Below, in pieces: positions 10,847-19,584 of a DNA stretch of 61,587 nucleotides. The position numbers and the translations under genes were made by a program. The notes under the pieces were generated by a model. It worked only from the letters and a program-made list of their open reading frames with translations. It ran no database searches and was not told where the DNA came from. The stretch lies in NCBI RefSeq assembly GCF_022829635.1, contig NZ_JAKSYO010000100.1:1-61587 (forward strand), in the 5' to 3' direction. This DNA comes from Methylobacterium sp. E-066. Lineage in GTDB: Bacteria > Pseudomonadota > Alphaproteobacteria > Rhizobiales > Beijerinckiaceae. Each line of letters opens with the position of its first letter. Within the stretch, counting starts at the first letter, position 1.

Positions 10847-11605
10847 TTCCGAGACAGTCCGAGCAGAACGGGTCTTGAGCCCTGATCGCGACGTTCAGTG
10901 CGGAGGCTGGCACGTGTGGCCGCTGAACCCTGAACCGAAAGCACGCCCCTTCATGCGCCGCCCCGCCAGAAGGGCGCCGGGCGACCGATCGACGACATAG
11001 GCCCGCTGACCTGTATCGTGATCGATAACTCCGCTGCGCTGGGCCTGGTCGCCCCCCGTTGCGACGGGACAAGCTCCACGCCGGCGAGGAACACGATGCC
11101 TAGCCTCACGGGCAGCGGTGGCGCGCTCGTGGAAACGTATCCCGCATCCTCCGGATGAGCATCGACGGCGACGAGAAGCCCGGCCGCGACCACGCTGGCT
11201 CCTGAATCCCTCGGCACGCTCGGGAAGAGGGCATGCAAGCTCGATTCGACCGCGTCCACCCGATTTCGGTACGCCGATTCGACATCTGCGACGCGTCCAC
11301 GCGATGCGGCACAGGTCTCAACGCCTTCGATCAGGCCGGATGACGCTCTCGGCCGCTCTTCGCATCAAACCGCGCCTACGCTTAACTTGTATCCACTTGA
11401 GCGGTGAGGGCTACTGTATACCATTCGGCGCCCAAACAGCAGTTCAGCTCGTAATAAGTGGGAAATTTTTACACAACTTGCGTAAGATTTTTGATGAGGC
11501 ACGCGCACACAGCTGTTGTTCACCGTATTGAAGATCGACCCACAAGCCGTGTAGGAGTTCGACACGCAACTCAGCGTAAGTCACGGTCCGAAAGGGTGAG
11601 CTGAC
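10847..11605. other. 759-bp gap: no convincing gene; composition changes to A+T-rich
   Basis: The first part is G+C-rich and carries only short open frames on both strands without recognisable domains; a 102-codon minus-strand frame (10951-11259) is the best of them and was not accepted. From about 11380 the composition becomes clearly A+T-richer (GTAATAAGTGGGAAATTTTT, GTAAGATTTTTGATG). This marks the left border of the methyltransferase/glycosyltransferase islet and probably includes its promoter. Confidence 0.6.
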
Positions 11606-12403
11606 GTGGTTGATCAATCCCAAAGTATTCGCTCTCCTAGCTATGAAAAGCCTTGGCTGAGCACGGAGCATGATAAGCGTTACTGGTATCATTCCATGTC
11701 ATTTCCCGACGGCGAGGCCGTGCGAGGAAGCTGGACGATCGAAAATTTCGATCAGTATATTGGTGGATATGATTTAAACGGGAAAACCGTTCTTGATGTC
11801 GGTACTGCTTCCGGCTTCCTCGCGTTCAATGCCGAGCGATCCGGTGCTGTCGTGACTGGCTTTGATGCTGCGACGACTCATGAATTCCGGCATTTCCCGT
11901 TCGCATCGTCTTTGTCCTACAAAGATATCATAACCTCACGAGACGTATGGGAGCGCGAAAACCTTATTCCGATCAAGAATTCGTGGTGGTATGCTTGGCG
12001 AAAATTCAATAGTCAATCCAAATGCGTCTATGCGCCGATGGCTGAGCTGTACGAGTGGCCGGAGAAGATGTTCGATGTCGTGATGGCTGGCGCTATCGTC
12101 GAGCACCTGTCAGATCCCGTCTACGCCATTGGTGCCTGGGCTCGGCTCGCCAAGGAAGCGGTCCTGATCCCGTTCACCAACGTTCTGCCGCTGGACGATC
12201 TGGTCATCCACCCGATCACGAATCTCGACAATCCGAATATCTTCTACGTTTGGTGGCACCTCTCGCGCGGTCTCTACACGAAAATATTCGACAATCTCGG
12301 CTTCGACATAGCATTCACGCAGGCGCATGCACTCCATAACGACGATGCATCCGGCCCCCAGCTCGCCACCCGACCCTCAATCATAGCCACGCGCCGCCGC
12401 TAA
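11606..12403 (+). CDS. SAM-dependent class I methyltransferase
   Basis: A 265-residue protein with GTG start preceded by AAAGGGTGAG. Motif I is GKTVLDVGTASGFLAFNAE (residues about 57-75), followed by the acidic position in VVTGFDAAT and a post-motif region FDVVMAGAIVEHLSDP typical of small-molecule or glycan methyltransferases. The N-terminal WYHSMSFPDGEAVRGSW resembles the lead-in of the DUF1698/tRNA-wobble-like class, but the substrate is unknown. The next gene is a glycosyltransferase 35 bp downstream, suggesting joint glycan decoration. Base composition is lower in G+C than the neighbours, which points to horizontal acquisition. Confidence 0.82.
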   Translation: MVDQSQSIRSPSYEKPWLSTEHDKRYWYHSMSFPDGEAVRGSWTIENFDQYIGGYDLNGKTVLDVGTASGFLAFNAERSGAVVTGFDAATTHEFRHFPFASSLSYKDIITSRDVWERENLIPIKNSWWYAWRKFNSQSKCVYAPMAELYEWPEKMFDVVMAGAIVEHLSDPVYAIGAWARLAKEAVLIPFTNVLPLDDLVIHPITNLDNPNIFYVWWHLSRGLYTKIFDNLGFDIAFTQAHALHNDDASGPQLATRPSIIATRRR

Positions 12404-12438
12404 GCCCTGCGGGATTCGAGCCGCGGTGGGGGACTGCA

Positions 12439-13281
12439 ATGGATAAGAAACCGCTCGCCGTCGTCACGATGGCCTACAACGAGACGGTCCTTCTGCCGGT
12501 CTGGCTGAGACATTACGAGCGTCAAGTCGGGTTGGAGCACTGCTACGTCATCGACCACGGGTCCGATGACGGATCGACCCGGAACATCGGTGCGAATGTC
12601 ATACATCTGCCACGCACGCCCATGGACGAAGATGCCCGTGCGACGACCGTGCGAGATTTTTGCTCAGCGTTATTCCTGGGATACAAGCGTGTGCTCTACA
12701 CGGACGCGGACGAGTTGGTTGTTCCGGATCCAGGCGTATCCCCGTCGCTGAATTATTGTGCCGCTACGCAGAACCTGCCTCACGTTCTGACCTTGTTTGG
12801 TGTCGATGTCGTACACGTCGCTGAAGAGAAGCACATCGACCTGAGCCGACCCATTTCACATCAGCGTCAATTTGCACGTCCCATATCCACGCTCTGTAAA
12901 CCGACTCTGATAGCGGGGCGAACGGATTGGATGCATGGGTTTCATTGCATAACCGGCGATCATCGTCCGAATTTTGGTGACATTTTTTTATTTCATGTTG
13001 CGCATTGTGATATCGACATCCTTTACGAACGACAGAAAAAGAGAAACGCGGCCGCGCCGATCGGGATACCGCATTCCCATCACACCATAACACCGGATGT
13101 GTTTGCCGATCATATGCGCTCCGAGGTGGCGCTCCTTCCGCGACGCGATGTCCAGATGCGACGGGGCGAGCCGCATTTTGAGAACACCAAGCTGAGATTC
13201 TCGGACGCTATCGAACGGAAAGATTGGTCCGTGGAGCCCGATCTCTGGCGCATCCCGGCACGCTTTGCCGGCGTTTTCTGA
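12439..13281 (+). CDS. Family 2-like glycosyltransferase
   Basis: A 280-residue protein. The start PLAVVTMAYNETVLLPVWLRHY is the nucleotide-sugar-binding strand and loop of GT-A enzymes of the GT2/GT92-like group. YVIDHGSDDGST continues the Rossmann-like half, and VLYTDADELVVPDP carries the DxD metal motif. HITCITGD-like and HSHHTITPD segments toward the C-terminus are less recognisable. The ATG at 12439 has GGGGG upstream. Donor and acceptor are unknown. It pairs with the upstream methyltransferase and shares its low G+C. No transmembrane segment, so probably cytoplasmic or peripheral. Confidence 0.82.
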   Translation: MDKKPLAVVTMAYNETVLLPVWLRHYERQVGLEHCYVIDHGSDDGSTRNIGANVIHLPRTPMDEDARATTVRDFCSALFLGYKRVLYTDADELVVPDPGVSPSLNYCAATQNLPHVLTLFGVDVVHVAEEKHIDLSRPISHQRQFARPISTLCKPTLIAGRTDWMHGFHCITGDHRPNFGDIFLFHVAHCDIDILYERQKKRNAAAPIGIPHSHHTITPDVFADHMRSEVALLPRRDVQMRRGEPHFENTKLRFSDAIERKDWSVEPDLWRIPARFAGVF

Positions 13282-13526
13282 ATTCGAGTTTGGCACCCCG
13301 GCACAGGCTTACATGGCGACACGGCCGGTCTTCGAGCAGGGTTTACGCCGGCTCGCCGCAAACCGCCCCGGCGGTCACGGACTGTCCGATGAAAGCGTAT
13401 CCGCGACCGGCGCTTCATCGTTCGGCAGGCGGACACGCATCTCTCACGTCGGATGCGCGGGTGTTCGGCGCAATGAAGTCCGCCCAGCGCCGGCGCGTGC
13501 GGTGGCCGTCTGCTGGGCGGACGCGG

Positions 13527-14873
13527 CTATGTGAGAGCCTCCCCTGTTCGATCCCGCATCGTCAGGACCGCGGCAAGCGAGATCGCCGAGAGCAAGGCGA
13601 CGTAGAGGCCCGGCCCCGTCGTGAATTGCAGGTGATGAACGATCCAGGTGGCCGCCATCGGGGCCGTCCCGCCCACCAGCGCCATGGAGGCGTTGAAGCT
13701 GATTGCCAACGCCGTGCAGCGTGTGCGGTGCCGGAACATCTCCACGAACGCGATCGGGATCACCGAGGCATATCCGGCGACCAACACCGCGAAGATGATC
13801 TGGCACACGACGATCAGGACGACCTGTCCGCCGGCCATCAGCGCGAACAGAGGCCACGAGAGGAGGGCGAGGCCTGCCGCGGTCAGGATCAGAACCAGCT
13901 TGCGTCCGATGCGGTCCGAGAGGGCACCCGCGATCGGAATGCAGACGGCCTGTGTGACCATCGCGAGCGCGTTGATCAGGAAGGCCGTGTGCTGCGGGAT
14001 GCTCGCTACGGTGTGCAGGTAGGTCACGAGGTAGACGAACACGACGTAGAAGGCGCAGGCGATGCCGAGATTCATGGCGAACGCGCGCGCCATGGCCGGT
14101 CCGTCGATCGCGATCGCCGCGCGCAACGGTGACCGATGATCCGCTAAGGCGGGATCGGACCCAAGCGCCTCGTCGATGTGCCGGTCGTCCATGTGCCGCC
14201 GCAGCACGACGATGAAGGCGCCCAGCGCAATCCCGGCGAGGAACGGCAGGCGCCAGCCCCAGGCGTCAACCTCCTCGGGTGTGAGCAGGCCGGTGACGAG
14301 AGCACCGGCGATCGATCCGAGCAGGATCCCGCCGGCCGCGCCGATGCAGGCGAGGCTGCCGGTCAGGCCGCGGCGGCCCGGCTCGGCGGTCTCGGACAGG
14401 AAGACCGCCGATGAGGTGTATTCACCGCCCACCGAGAGGCCTTGGCCGAGCCGCAGCAGTACCACCAGGACCGGAGCGAGCAGTCCCGCGGAGGCGTGGG
14501 TGGGCAAGCACCCCATCGCGAAGGTCGAAACAGTCATGAGGCCGGCCGACAGCAGCAGCGCCGATTTGCGGCCGTAGCGATCCCCGATATGCCCGAACAC
14601 GACGCCCCCGATCGGGCGCATGAAGAACGCCGCGGCGAAGACCGCGAAGGCCGAGAGCAACGATGTCGCCGGGCTGTCCGACGGGAAGAAGTTCCGGCCG
14701 ATGACGGCGCTGAAATAGCCGTAGGTCGCGAAATCGTACCATTCGAGCATGTTGCCGATGGCGCCGGCGATGACGGATCGACTTCGTAGCGACGGAGCCG
14801 GAGCCACGCTCATCTCGGCACCGATGCGGCCATGCTCGGGAGACGGCGCACCGCCGAGAGGGGCGAGTTTCAT
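13527..14873 (-). CDS. MFS transporter, metabolite:H+ symporter (MHS/ProP-like) family
   Basis: A 448-residue, about 12-helix inner-membrane transporter. NMLEWYDFATYGYFSAVIG, FFMRPIGGVVFGHIGDRYGRK, RLGQGLSVGGEYTSSAVFL and ALSDRIGRKLVLIL are signatures of the MHS branch (proline/betaine, alpha-ketoglutarate, shikimate and citrate carriers). The substrate cannot be called. ATG 14873 is used; an internal ATG at 14813 (MSVAPAPS) is possible, since the first 20 residues are not membrane. It converges with the glycosyltransferase across 245 bp. Confidence 0.9.
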   Translation of the reverse strand: MKLAPLGGAPSPEHGRIGAEMSVAPAPSLRSRSVIAGAIGNMLEWYDFATYGYFSAVIGRNFFPSDSPATSLLSAFAVFAAAFFMRPIGGVVFGHIGDRYGRKSALLLSAGLMTVSTFAMGCLPTHASAGLLAPVLVVLLRLGQGLSVGGEYTSSAVFLSETAEPGRRGLTGSLACIGAAGGILLGSIAGALVTGLLTPEEVDAWGWRLPFLAGIALGAFIVVLRRHMDDRHIDEALGSDPALADHRSPLRAAIAIDGPAMARAFAMNLGIACAFYVVFVYLVTYLHTVASIPQHTAFLINALAMVTQAVCIPIAGALSDRIGRKLVLILTAAGLALLSWPLFALMAGGQVVLIVVCQIIFAVLVAGYASVIPIAFVEMFRHRTRCTALAISFNASMALVGGTAPMAATWIVHHLQFTTGPGLYVALLSAISLAAVLTMRDRTGEALT

Positions 14874-15242
14874 GAACGGATAGCCTGTCGCCTATATCAG
14901 TCATGAAGGCTATATAAAGAGACAAAATTCGGCAATAGGATTGATTAGGCGTGAGAGTCACCTGCCAATAAATTGAATATGTATGGACTACGATCTGTAA
15001 GGTCCACTGTGGCTCGGCGGCTGCTCGCTCGCGGGGGGACAACCAGCGTCCAGGCGTTCCCGGCTCGCGGCGCCAGAGCGTTCCCAGGAGACCCGGCAGA
15101 TCACACGCGCAACGCCTGATGCTTCGTCACGCTCGCTGAGCGGCCGCCTAACTGGTCTTCTGCCTGGAAACCTCCCTCGGCAGACGTCCTGCGGGCCTTG
15201 GGCGCTCCACTCAAAAGCCGGCAATGAACTTCGGGGGGATGC
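14874..15242. other. 369-bp gap with promoter-like A+T-rich start for the MFS gene
   Basis: The first about 110 bases upstream of the MFS start are A+T-rich and contain a loose inverted repeat, CTATATCA-GTCATGA-AGGCTATATA (about 14892-14917), a candidate operator or promoter. The remainder is G+C-rich and shows no gene I can support. Confidence 0.4.
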
Positions 15243-16598
15243 TCAGGCCACGTCGTCGAATGCCAGAGCCTCGGCCGGATAATCGATCATCATGCGGCGC
15301 TGCGCGTCGGTGTTCTGCCACTCGCCGACCTTGATGTAGCGCTCTTCGAGGTCGCGGACCTCGATCACCTTGTCGATGGTCGGGATCCCTCGAAAGATCT
15401 GCGGCCAATTGGACGCGAAGTAGAACACCTGCTCGACCCGCTCGGACAGGTGGCAGATCCCCGGACCGAAGGTGCCGAGGCCGAACACGAGATAGCGACC
15501 ATTCACCAGCGCCGCGACGTCGGCGATCAGGGATTCGCTCTGCGTCTCCACCGGCAGGCCGAGGCGGCTTGCATAAGCCTCGACCTCGGCGATCACCGGG
15601 TTCAGCCGGTTCTCGAAGACCAATTTTACCGAGCGGATCCGGCCCTCGCCGAGCAGCCGGTCGATGACCATGCGGTAGAACGCGAAGGGCGGCTGCGGAT
15701 AGTGAGGGTCGACCCAAGTACTGAAGATGTCGCCCGAGCGGATATGGATCAGGAGCTGGTCGTCGGGCTTGGCCGGGAACGTCGCCGGAAGGCCGTTGAA
15801 CAGGGGGCGAATCATGCCCTGGATGATCGCCCGCGAATCCGGCGGCTCGTCGAGGCTCACCTGCCGCTGGAACTGCGTCGGATCGAAGAACAGGCCGGAC
15901 AGGAAATAGCCGTCCGTCGGAAGCGGCTCGTCCGGTGGCAGGAAGGTGACGCCGTCGCGGGTAAGCCGCTCGGTCAGGAAGATGACTTTGCTGCGGTCGA
16001 ATTTTGGGACCGCCACGTATTTCAGGTTCAGCGCCTTCGCGACCGAGAGCGCAATGATGTACTGGATTAGGCAATTGCCGAACGCGCCGTTCTGGAACGT
16101 CGACACGCCCACGAGCGCTCGGCTCGTGCGTCCGGGGCTGCTCTCCAGGCTGTAGGAAGTGAAGGCGTTAGCGCCGGGCTTCTCGTTCAGGAGCGTCACG
16201 TCGAGATTCAGCATCGCCCGCAAGGCGATCAGGTCGAAGGCAGCCTCCTCGCACCGGATCTGGACCGCGGCATCCGTCATCGATGTCGGCACCGCCACGC
16301 GCACGAACCGCGTCCAGGCGCGCTCGTCGGCTTCGATGACGACCGTGACGGTGCCCGCCTCGACTTGGTGGGATGCGATGCCGGGCTCGGACCAGGACGC
16401 GCCGTCCTGCGAGAACAGGATCGCGCCGTCTGCGGCCGAACCACCCTCTCCGCCCGCGGCCAGGACGACGGACTGGACCGGGAAACGGCCGCCGAGATCG
16501 ATCTCCAGCCAAGTCGTGTCCGCGTCCACGACGGTCTGCAGGACACGGCCGGCGGCGAGATCGACGAGGGCGGGGTTCGGGGCGTCTGCCGGGGCCAT
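15243..16598 (-). CDS. Discoidin-like domain fused to a GT11-like (alpha-1,2-fucosyltransferase-like) domain
   Basis: A 451-residue protein in two parts. Residues about 5-150 read like an F5/8-type-C (discoidin) beta-sandwich: ALVDLAAGRVLQTVVDADT, WLEIDLGGRFPVQSVVL, ILFSQDGASWSEPG, TRFVRVAVP. Residues about 170-430 resemble GT11 fucosyltransferases: FQNGAFGNCLIQYIIALS (like the GxxGNxxFQY start) and LLIHIRSGDIF (H285-I-R-x-x-D, the GDP-fucose motif), then FGLGTFGPGICHLSE. No signal peptide is evident. The ATG at 16598 is favoured by GGAGA six bases upstream; ATG 16670 and GTG 16736 are in-frame alternatives. It follows the DUF4424 gene on the same strand. Donor sugar is unproven. Confidence 0.7.
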   Translation of the reverse strand: MAPADAPNPALVDLAAGRVLQTVVDADTTWLEIDLGGRFPVQSVVLAAGGEGGSAADGAILFSQDGASWSEPGIASHQVEAGTVTVVIEADERAWTRFVRVAVPTSMTDAAVQIRCEEAAFDLIALRAMLNLDVTLLNEKPGANAFTSYSLESSPGRTSRALVGVSTFQNGAFGNCLIQYIIALSVAKALNLKYVAVPKFDRSKVIFLTERLTRDGVTFLPPDEPLPTDGYFLSGLFFDPTQFQRQVSLDEPPDSRAIIQGMIRPLFNGLPATFPAKPDDQLLIHIRSGDIFSTWVDPHYPQPPFAFYRMVIDRLLGEGRIRSVKLVFENRLNPVIAEVEAYASRLGLPVETQSESLIADVAALVNGRYLVFGLGTFGPGICHLSERVEQVFYFASNWPQIFRGIPTIDKVIEVRDLEERYIKVGEWQNTDAQRRMMIDYPAEALAFDDVA

Positions 16599-16777
16599 CG
16601 TGTCTCCAAAGCGGTCTGGACCGATCGCGCCGGGGACGCGGCCGGACGGCGCGCCCGGCGGTGCCCGCATCGAGACCGGCCCGTCAAGCCCGCCAGCGCG
16701 CAACGAGCCCGGGATCGCGTCCGGGACCGAATTCACGATGCTCCCGCGGCGCGGGCCGTCGGCCCACAAACGACGCG

Positions 16778-17797
16778 TCAACCCTTCGTCGTCTTCAGGA
16801 ACAGGATGTCGATGTCGCGCTGCGGGACGTAGTCCTTCACGACGATCTCGAAGGTGGTCGGGCCGATCTTCTTCGCTGTGCCGCCGCAGAACGAGACCAG
16901 GGTCGCCGGATCGCCCTTGCCGACCACCAGCTTGAACAGGCCGATCGGCCCGGCCCAGTTGTTCCCGAGCGTGATCACGTACGACAGGGACTGCTCGTAG
17001 GCCTGGAACGCGCGGCTGCCGTCGGCACTCGCCCGCCGGTACAGGGCCTGGGCCGCCCGCTCGAAGGCCGGATCGGTGCAGTACCGGGTCGCGTAGTGCG
17101 CCTTTTGTGACGGGTCGAGGTTCGGCGCGCCGTAGGACAGGCTCGAGAGACCGCCGAGGCTCGGCACGTAGCTCTGGCGGACCGCGATCTCCCGGCCGGC
17201 CGGGAAGACCTGCCGGCGCCAGAATTTCGACTTCAGCGTCCAGAGCGGGGCATCCGTGATCGTCCCGTCCTTGTGCTCCTGCCGCTCCAGGATGCCGGCC
17301 GCGATGAGGTCGCGGCGCTGCCTCTCCCCGAGCCGGCGCAGGGCGACCTCCGTCGCCTCGACGGTCGGCACCAGCGGAATCCCCAGCGTCCTCAGCCGAT
17401 CGGTGATCGCGACGGGGGGCTTGTCGCTCCGCATCAGGACAGCTTGCTGCTCGACCTGCCAATCGACGGGCCGGCCGTCGACCACGGTCTCGAACTTGAG
17501 GAAGTTGTCGTTTGCCGGATCGGGAATCGAGACCAGCGTCGCGGAATCGCCGGCGATGTCGGGCATCGGAAACGCGAGCGTGGTCTCGATGTCCGCGTCG
17601 GTCAGGTTGCGGAACCGATAGTCGATCCGCACGGCCTTCTCCGAGAGGTACAGGTCCTCCGCCGCGAGGGCGATCCCGTCGGTCTTCTCCAGAACGAGAC
17701 CGCCGGCCGCGAGCGCGACGCTACTGTCGTCGGCCCGGACCGGGAAAGACGCCGCCGCCAGGATGGCGAAGGCCAGCGACACACTACGCATCGACAT
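16778..17797 (-). CDS. DUF4424-family secreted protein
   Basis: A 339-residue protein starting MSMRSVSLAFAILAAASFPVRA, a clear Sec signal peptide. The mature part has features of DUF4424: DDSSVALAAGGLVLEKTDGI, MAAEDLYLSEKAVRIDYRF-like opening, LAFPMPDI, WRRQVFPAGREIAVRQSYVPS with a late YC...GPIGLFKLVVGKG, and a C-terminal KDYVPQRDIDILFL. Family function is unknown. DUF4424 proteins are mostly found in alphaproteobacteria, and the beta-rich fold suggests a periplasmic or surface role. Likely cotranscribed with the downstream discoidin/GT gene. Divergent from the cobalamin locus. Confidence 0.8.
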   Translation of the reverse strand: MSMRSVSLAFAILAAASFPVRADDSSVALAAGGLVLEKTDGIALAAEDLYLSEKAVRIDYRFRNLTDADIETTLAFPMPDIAGDSATLVSIPDPANDNFLKFETVVDGRPVDWQVEQQAVLMRSDKPPVAITDRLRTLGIPLVPTVEATEVALRRLGERQRRDLIAAGILERQEHKDGTITDAPLWTLKSKFWRRQVFPAGREIAVRQSYVPSLGGLSSLSYGAPNLDPSQKAHYATRYCTDPAFERAAQALYRRASADGSRAFQAYEQSLSYVITLGNNWAGPIGLFKLVVGKGDPATLVSFCGGTAKKIGPTTFEIVVKDYVPQRDIDILFLKTTKG

Positions 17798-18044
17798 CAC
17801 GCTCGAAGAGTTGAGAATCAGCGGCCTGCCCCACCGGGGCCGTCCGCATCGGCCGTTACACGCAGGTGGTCGCGATGGCCAAGCCTCGGAGGCGGGGGCG
17901 GCGGAGGGACTTTGGCGTCCATCGCCCGGAAGCGTTCGAACCGTCACGGCAACTGCCCGACCCGCATATTCACGCCGTGCCCAAAGAGTCGGAAACGATT
18001 CCGCCGCGCCTCCGTTGTGCGAGAGCTGTCATGCGTCTACAACG

Positions 18045-18217
18045 ATGGCGTGACGGTGCCCCGGCGACGGGGTGAAAAGGGAATGCGGTGAGGGGTGCGA
18101 GCCCTGAATCCGCGGCTGCCCCCGCAACTGTGAGCGGCGAGCGTCTGCCAGGAAGCCACCGGAGCGATCCGGGAAGGCGGCAGGCGCGCCGAGCCGCGAG
18201 CCAGGAGACCTGCCGTC
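18045..18217 (+). promoter_or_regulatory. Cobalamin riboswitch (AdoCbl-type) upstream of cbtB
   Basis: The sequence carries the ordered conserved blocks of the B12 riboswitch: GACGGTGCCCC near the 5' end, GGGTGAAAAGGGAATGCGGTG, then the core GCTGCCCCCGCAACTGT at about 18115-18131, a GCCAGGAAGCCA-like block, GGGAAGGCGGCAGG, and GCGAGCCAGGAGACCTGCC at about 18196-18214 (the B12 box region). It ends just upstream of cbtB, so it is expected to lower expression of the cobalt uptake and corrin synthesis genes when adenosylcobalamin is abundant. Whether it acts on transcription or translation is not clear; no separate terminator hairpin was resolved. Confidence 0.93.
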
Positions 18218-18259
18218 GCGATGAGATCCCGCAATGCCGCCGGTGGGGCGGCTGGAGAC

Positions 18260-18442
18260 ATGTTGATGACCACCTCGATCCTCGCCGCCACCGGCACCCG
18301 CGCCGGCGAGCGCCCGGTCGCCGTCGCGCTTGCGGCCTTCCTGGGCCTGGGCCTGCTGTTCATGGCGGGCTTCTCGCCGGCGATCGCGCTGCACAACGCC
18401 GCGCACGATTTCCGGCACACCCAGAACTTCCCCTGTCACTGA
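18260..18442 (+). CDS. cbtB: Cobalt transporter subunit CbtB
   Basis: A 60-residue, single-helix membrane protein. The end HNAAHDFRHTQNFPCH, with its His cluster and terminal PCH, is the hallmark of CbtB, the small partner of CbtA in B12-regulated cobalt uptake. The helix is VAVALAAFLGLGLLFMAGF. The ATG at 18260 has CTGGAGAC upstream; ATG 18221 is in frame but lies at the tail of the riboswitch. First gene under riboswitch control; cbtA starts 16 bp downstream. Confidence 0.92.
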   Translation: MLMTTSILAATGTRAGERPVAVALAAFLGLGLLFMAGFSPAIALHNAAHDFRHTQNFPCH

Positions 18443-18458
18443 CGCCCCTGGCGCAGGG

Positions 18459-19193
18459 ATGATCATCCGGCTTCTGTCGGCGGCCCTGGCCGCCGGCTTC
18501 CTCGCGGCCATCGTCGTGACGGGCCTCGAGTTGACGCTGACTTCGCCGCTGATCGTTGCGGCCGAGCGCTACGAGAACCACCAGACGCATCAGGCCGATC
18601 GCGGTCTCCCGATCGTGGTGGCGCATGCCGGGCACGATCATGCCGCGCCGGATTCCGCCCCCGAGTGGCAGCCCGGCGAGGGCCTGCCCCGCATGGCCTT
18701 CACAGCCCTGGCGACGCTCGTGGGCGCCGTCGGCTACGCTCTGCTCCTCGGCGCGGCGATCCTGGCCTGCGGGCGTGAGCCGACCCGGCAGATCGGCGTC
18801 GCCTTCGCGATCGCGGGCTTCGCCAGCGTCGCCCTGGCTCCGGGCCTGGGTTTGCCGCCGGAACTGCCGGGCAGCGAAGCGGCACCGCTTGCGACCCGGC
18901 AGGCCTGGTGGGTGATGACCGCCGCCGCCACCGGCATGGGCCTGTACCTGATCACGATCCGGCGCTCGCTGATCGCGATCCTGGGCGGGCTCGTGCTGAT
19001 CGTGGCGCCGCACGTGGCCGGCGCCCCGCAGGCGCCGGAGGCGGCCTCCGAGCTGCCCGCGGCGCTCGCGGCGCAGTTCGCGGCGCGGTCCCTGGCGATC
19101 AGCTTCGTCTTCTGGATGCTGATCGGCCTTGGCTTCGGCTGGGCCTGGCAGGCCTTCGCCCGGGGCACGGCGCGCGGGACGGTCCATGCCTGA
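18459..19193 (+). CDS. cbtA: Cobalt transporter subunit CbtA
   Basis: A 244-residue inner-membrane protein with about five to six hydrophobic helices (MIIRLLSAALAAGFLAAIVV at the start). A periplasmic loop carries His/Asp residues (YENHQTHQAD, VVAHAGHDHAAP) suited to metal capture, and GLGLPPELPGSEAAPL and RQAWWVMTAAATGMGLYL are typical of CbtA. Known as a B12-riboswitch-associated putative cobalt permease; the transport mechanism is unproven. It follows cbtB by 16 bp, and its last 8 bp overlap the DUF1636 gene, indicating tight cotranslation. Confidence 0.92.
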   Translation: MIIRLLSAALAAGFLAAIVVTGLELTLTSPLIVAAERYENHQTHQADRGLPIVVAHAGHDHAAPDSAPEWQPGEGLPRMAFTALATLVGAVGYALLLGAAILACGREPTRQIGVAFAIAGFASVALAPGLGLPPELPGSEAAPLATRQAWWVMTAAATGMGLYLITIRRSLIAILGGLVLIVAPHVAGAPQAPEAASELPAALAAQFAARSLAISFVFWMLIGLGFGWAWQAFARGTARGTVHA

Positions 19194-19584
19194 GACCGTG
19201 CTGTACGTCTGCACGACCTGCCGCCGCCCGGGCGACGACCCGGACGGCCCCCGGGCCGGTACGCGCCTGCTGGACGCCCTGCGCGCGGGTAATGCGGCCC
19301 CGGATCTGCGGATCGAAGGCGTCGAGTGCTTGTCGGTGTGCAAGCGGCCCTGCTCGGTGGCGGTCGCCTCCGCGAACCGCTGGACCTACGTCTACGGTGA
19401 CATGGACCCGGCTGAGTCCGCCGCCATTATCCTGGACGGCCTCGCGGCCTATGCGGCGACCCAGGACGGCATCGTGCCGTGGCGGGAGCGGCCCGCCGCC
19501 TTCAAGACCGGCGTGATCGCCCGGATCCCGCCCTTTCCCGATCCCCGCCCGCTTCCGGCCGGCACCTTGGAGGCTGCGGAATGA
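19186..19584 (+). CDS. DUF1636 ferredoxin-like cysteine protein
   Basis: A 132-residue soluble protein. Conserved cysteines are arranged CTTC (residues 9-12) and ECLSVCKRPCSVAVAS, with the general layout of thioredoxin-fold 2Fe-2S proteins, consistent with DUF1636. The C-terminus VPWRERPAAFKTGVIARIPP is also typical. DUF1636 genes recur beside cobW/cbtA in proteobacterial cobalamin loci, suggesting a redox or metal-handling role in cobalt delivery or chelation, but no activity is established. It overlaps both neighbours (cbtA by 8 bp, cobW by 4 bp). Confidence 0.85.
   Translation: MPETVLYVCTTCRRPGDDPDGPRAGTRLLDALRAGNAAPDLRIEGVECLSVCKRPCSVAVASANRWTYVYGDMDPAESAAIILDGLAAYAATQDGIVPWRERPAAFKTGVIARIPPFPDPRPLPAGTLEAAE

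Noticed and set aside
10951..11259. Possible 102-residue minus-strand protein in the gap after the S10 peptidase gene
   Set aside because: No family, signal or ribosome site seen; may be a decayed gene but not supported.
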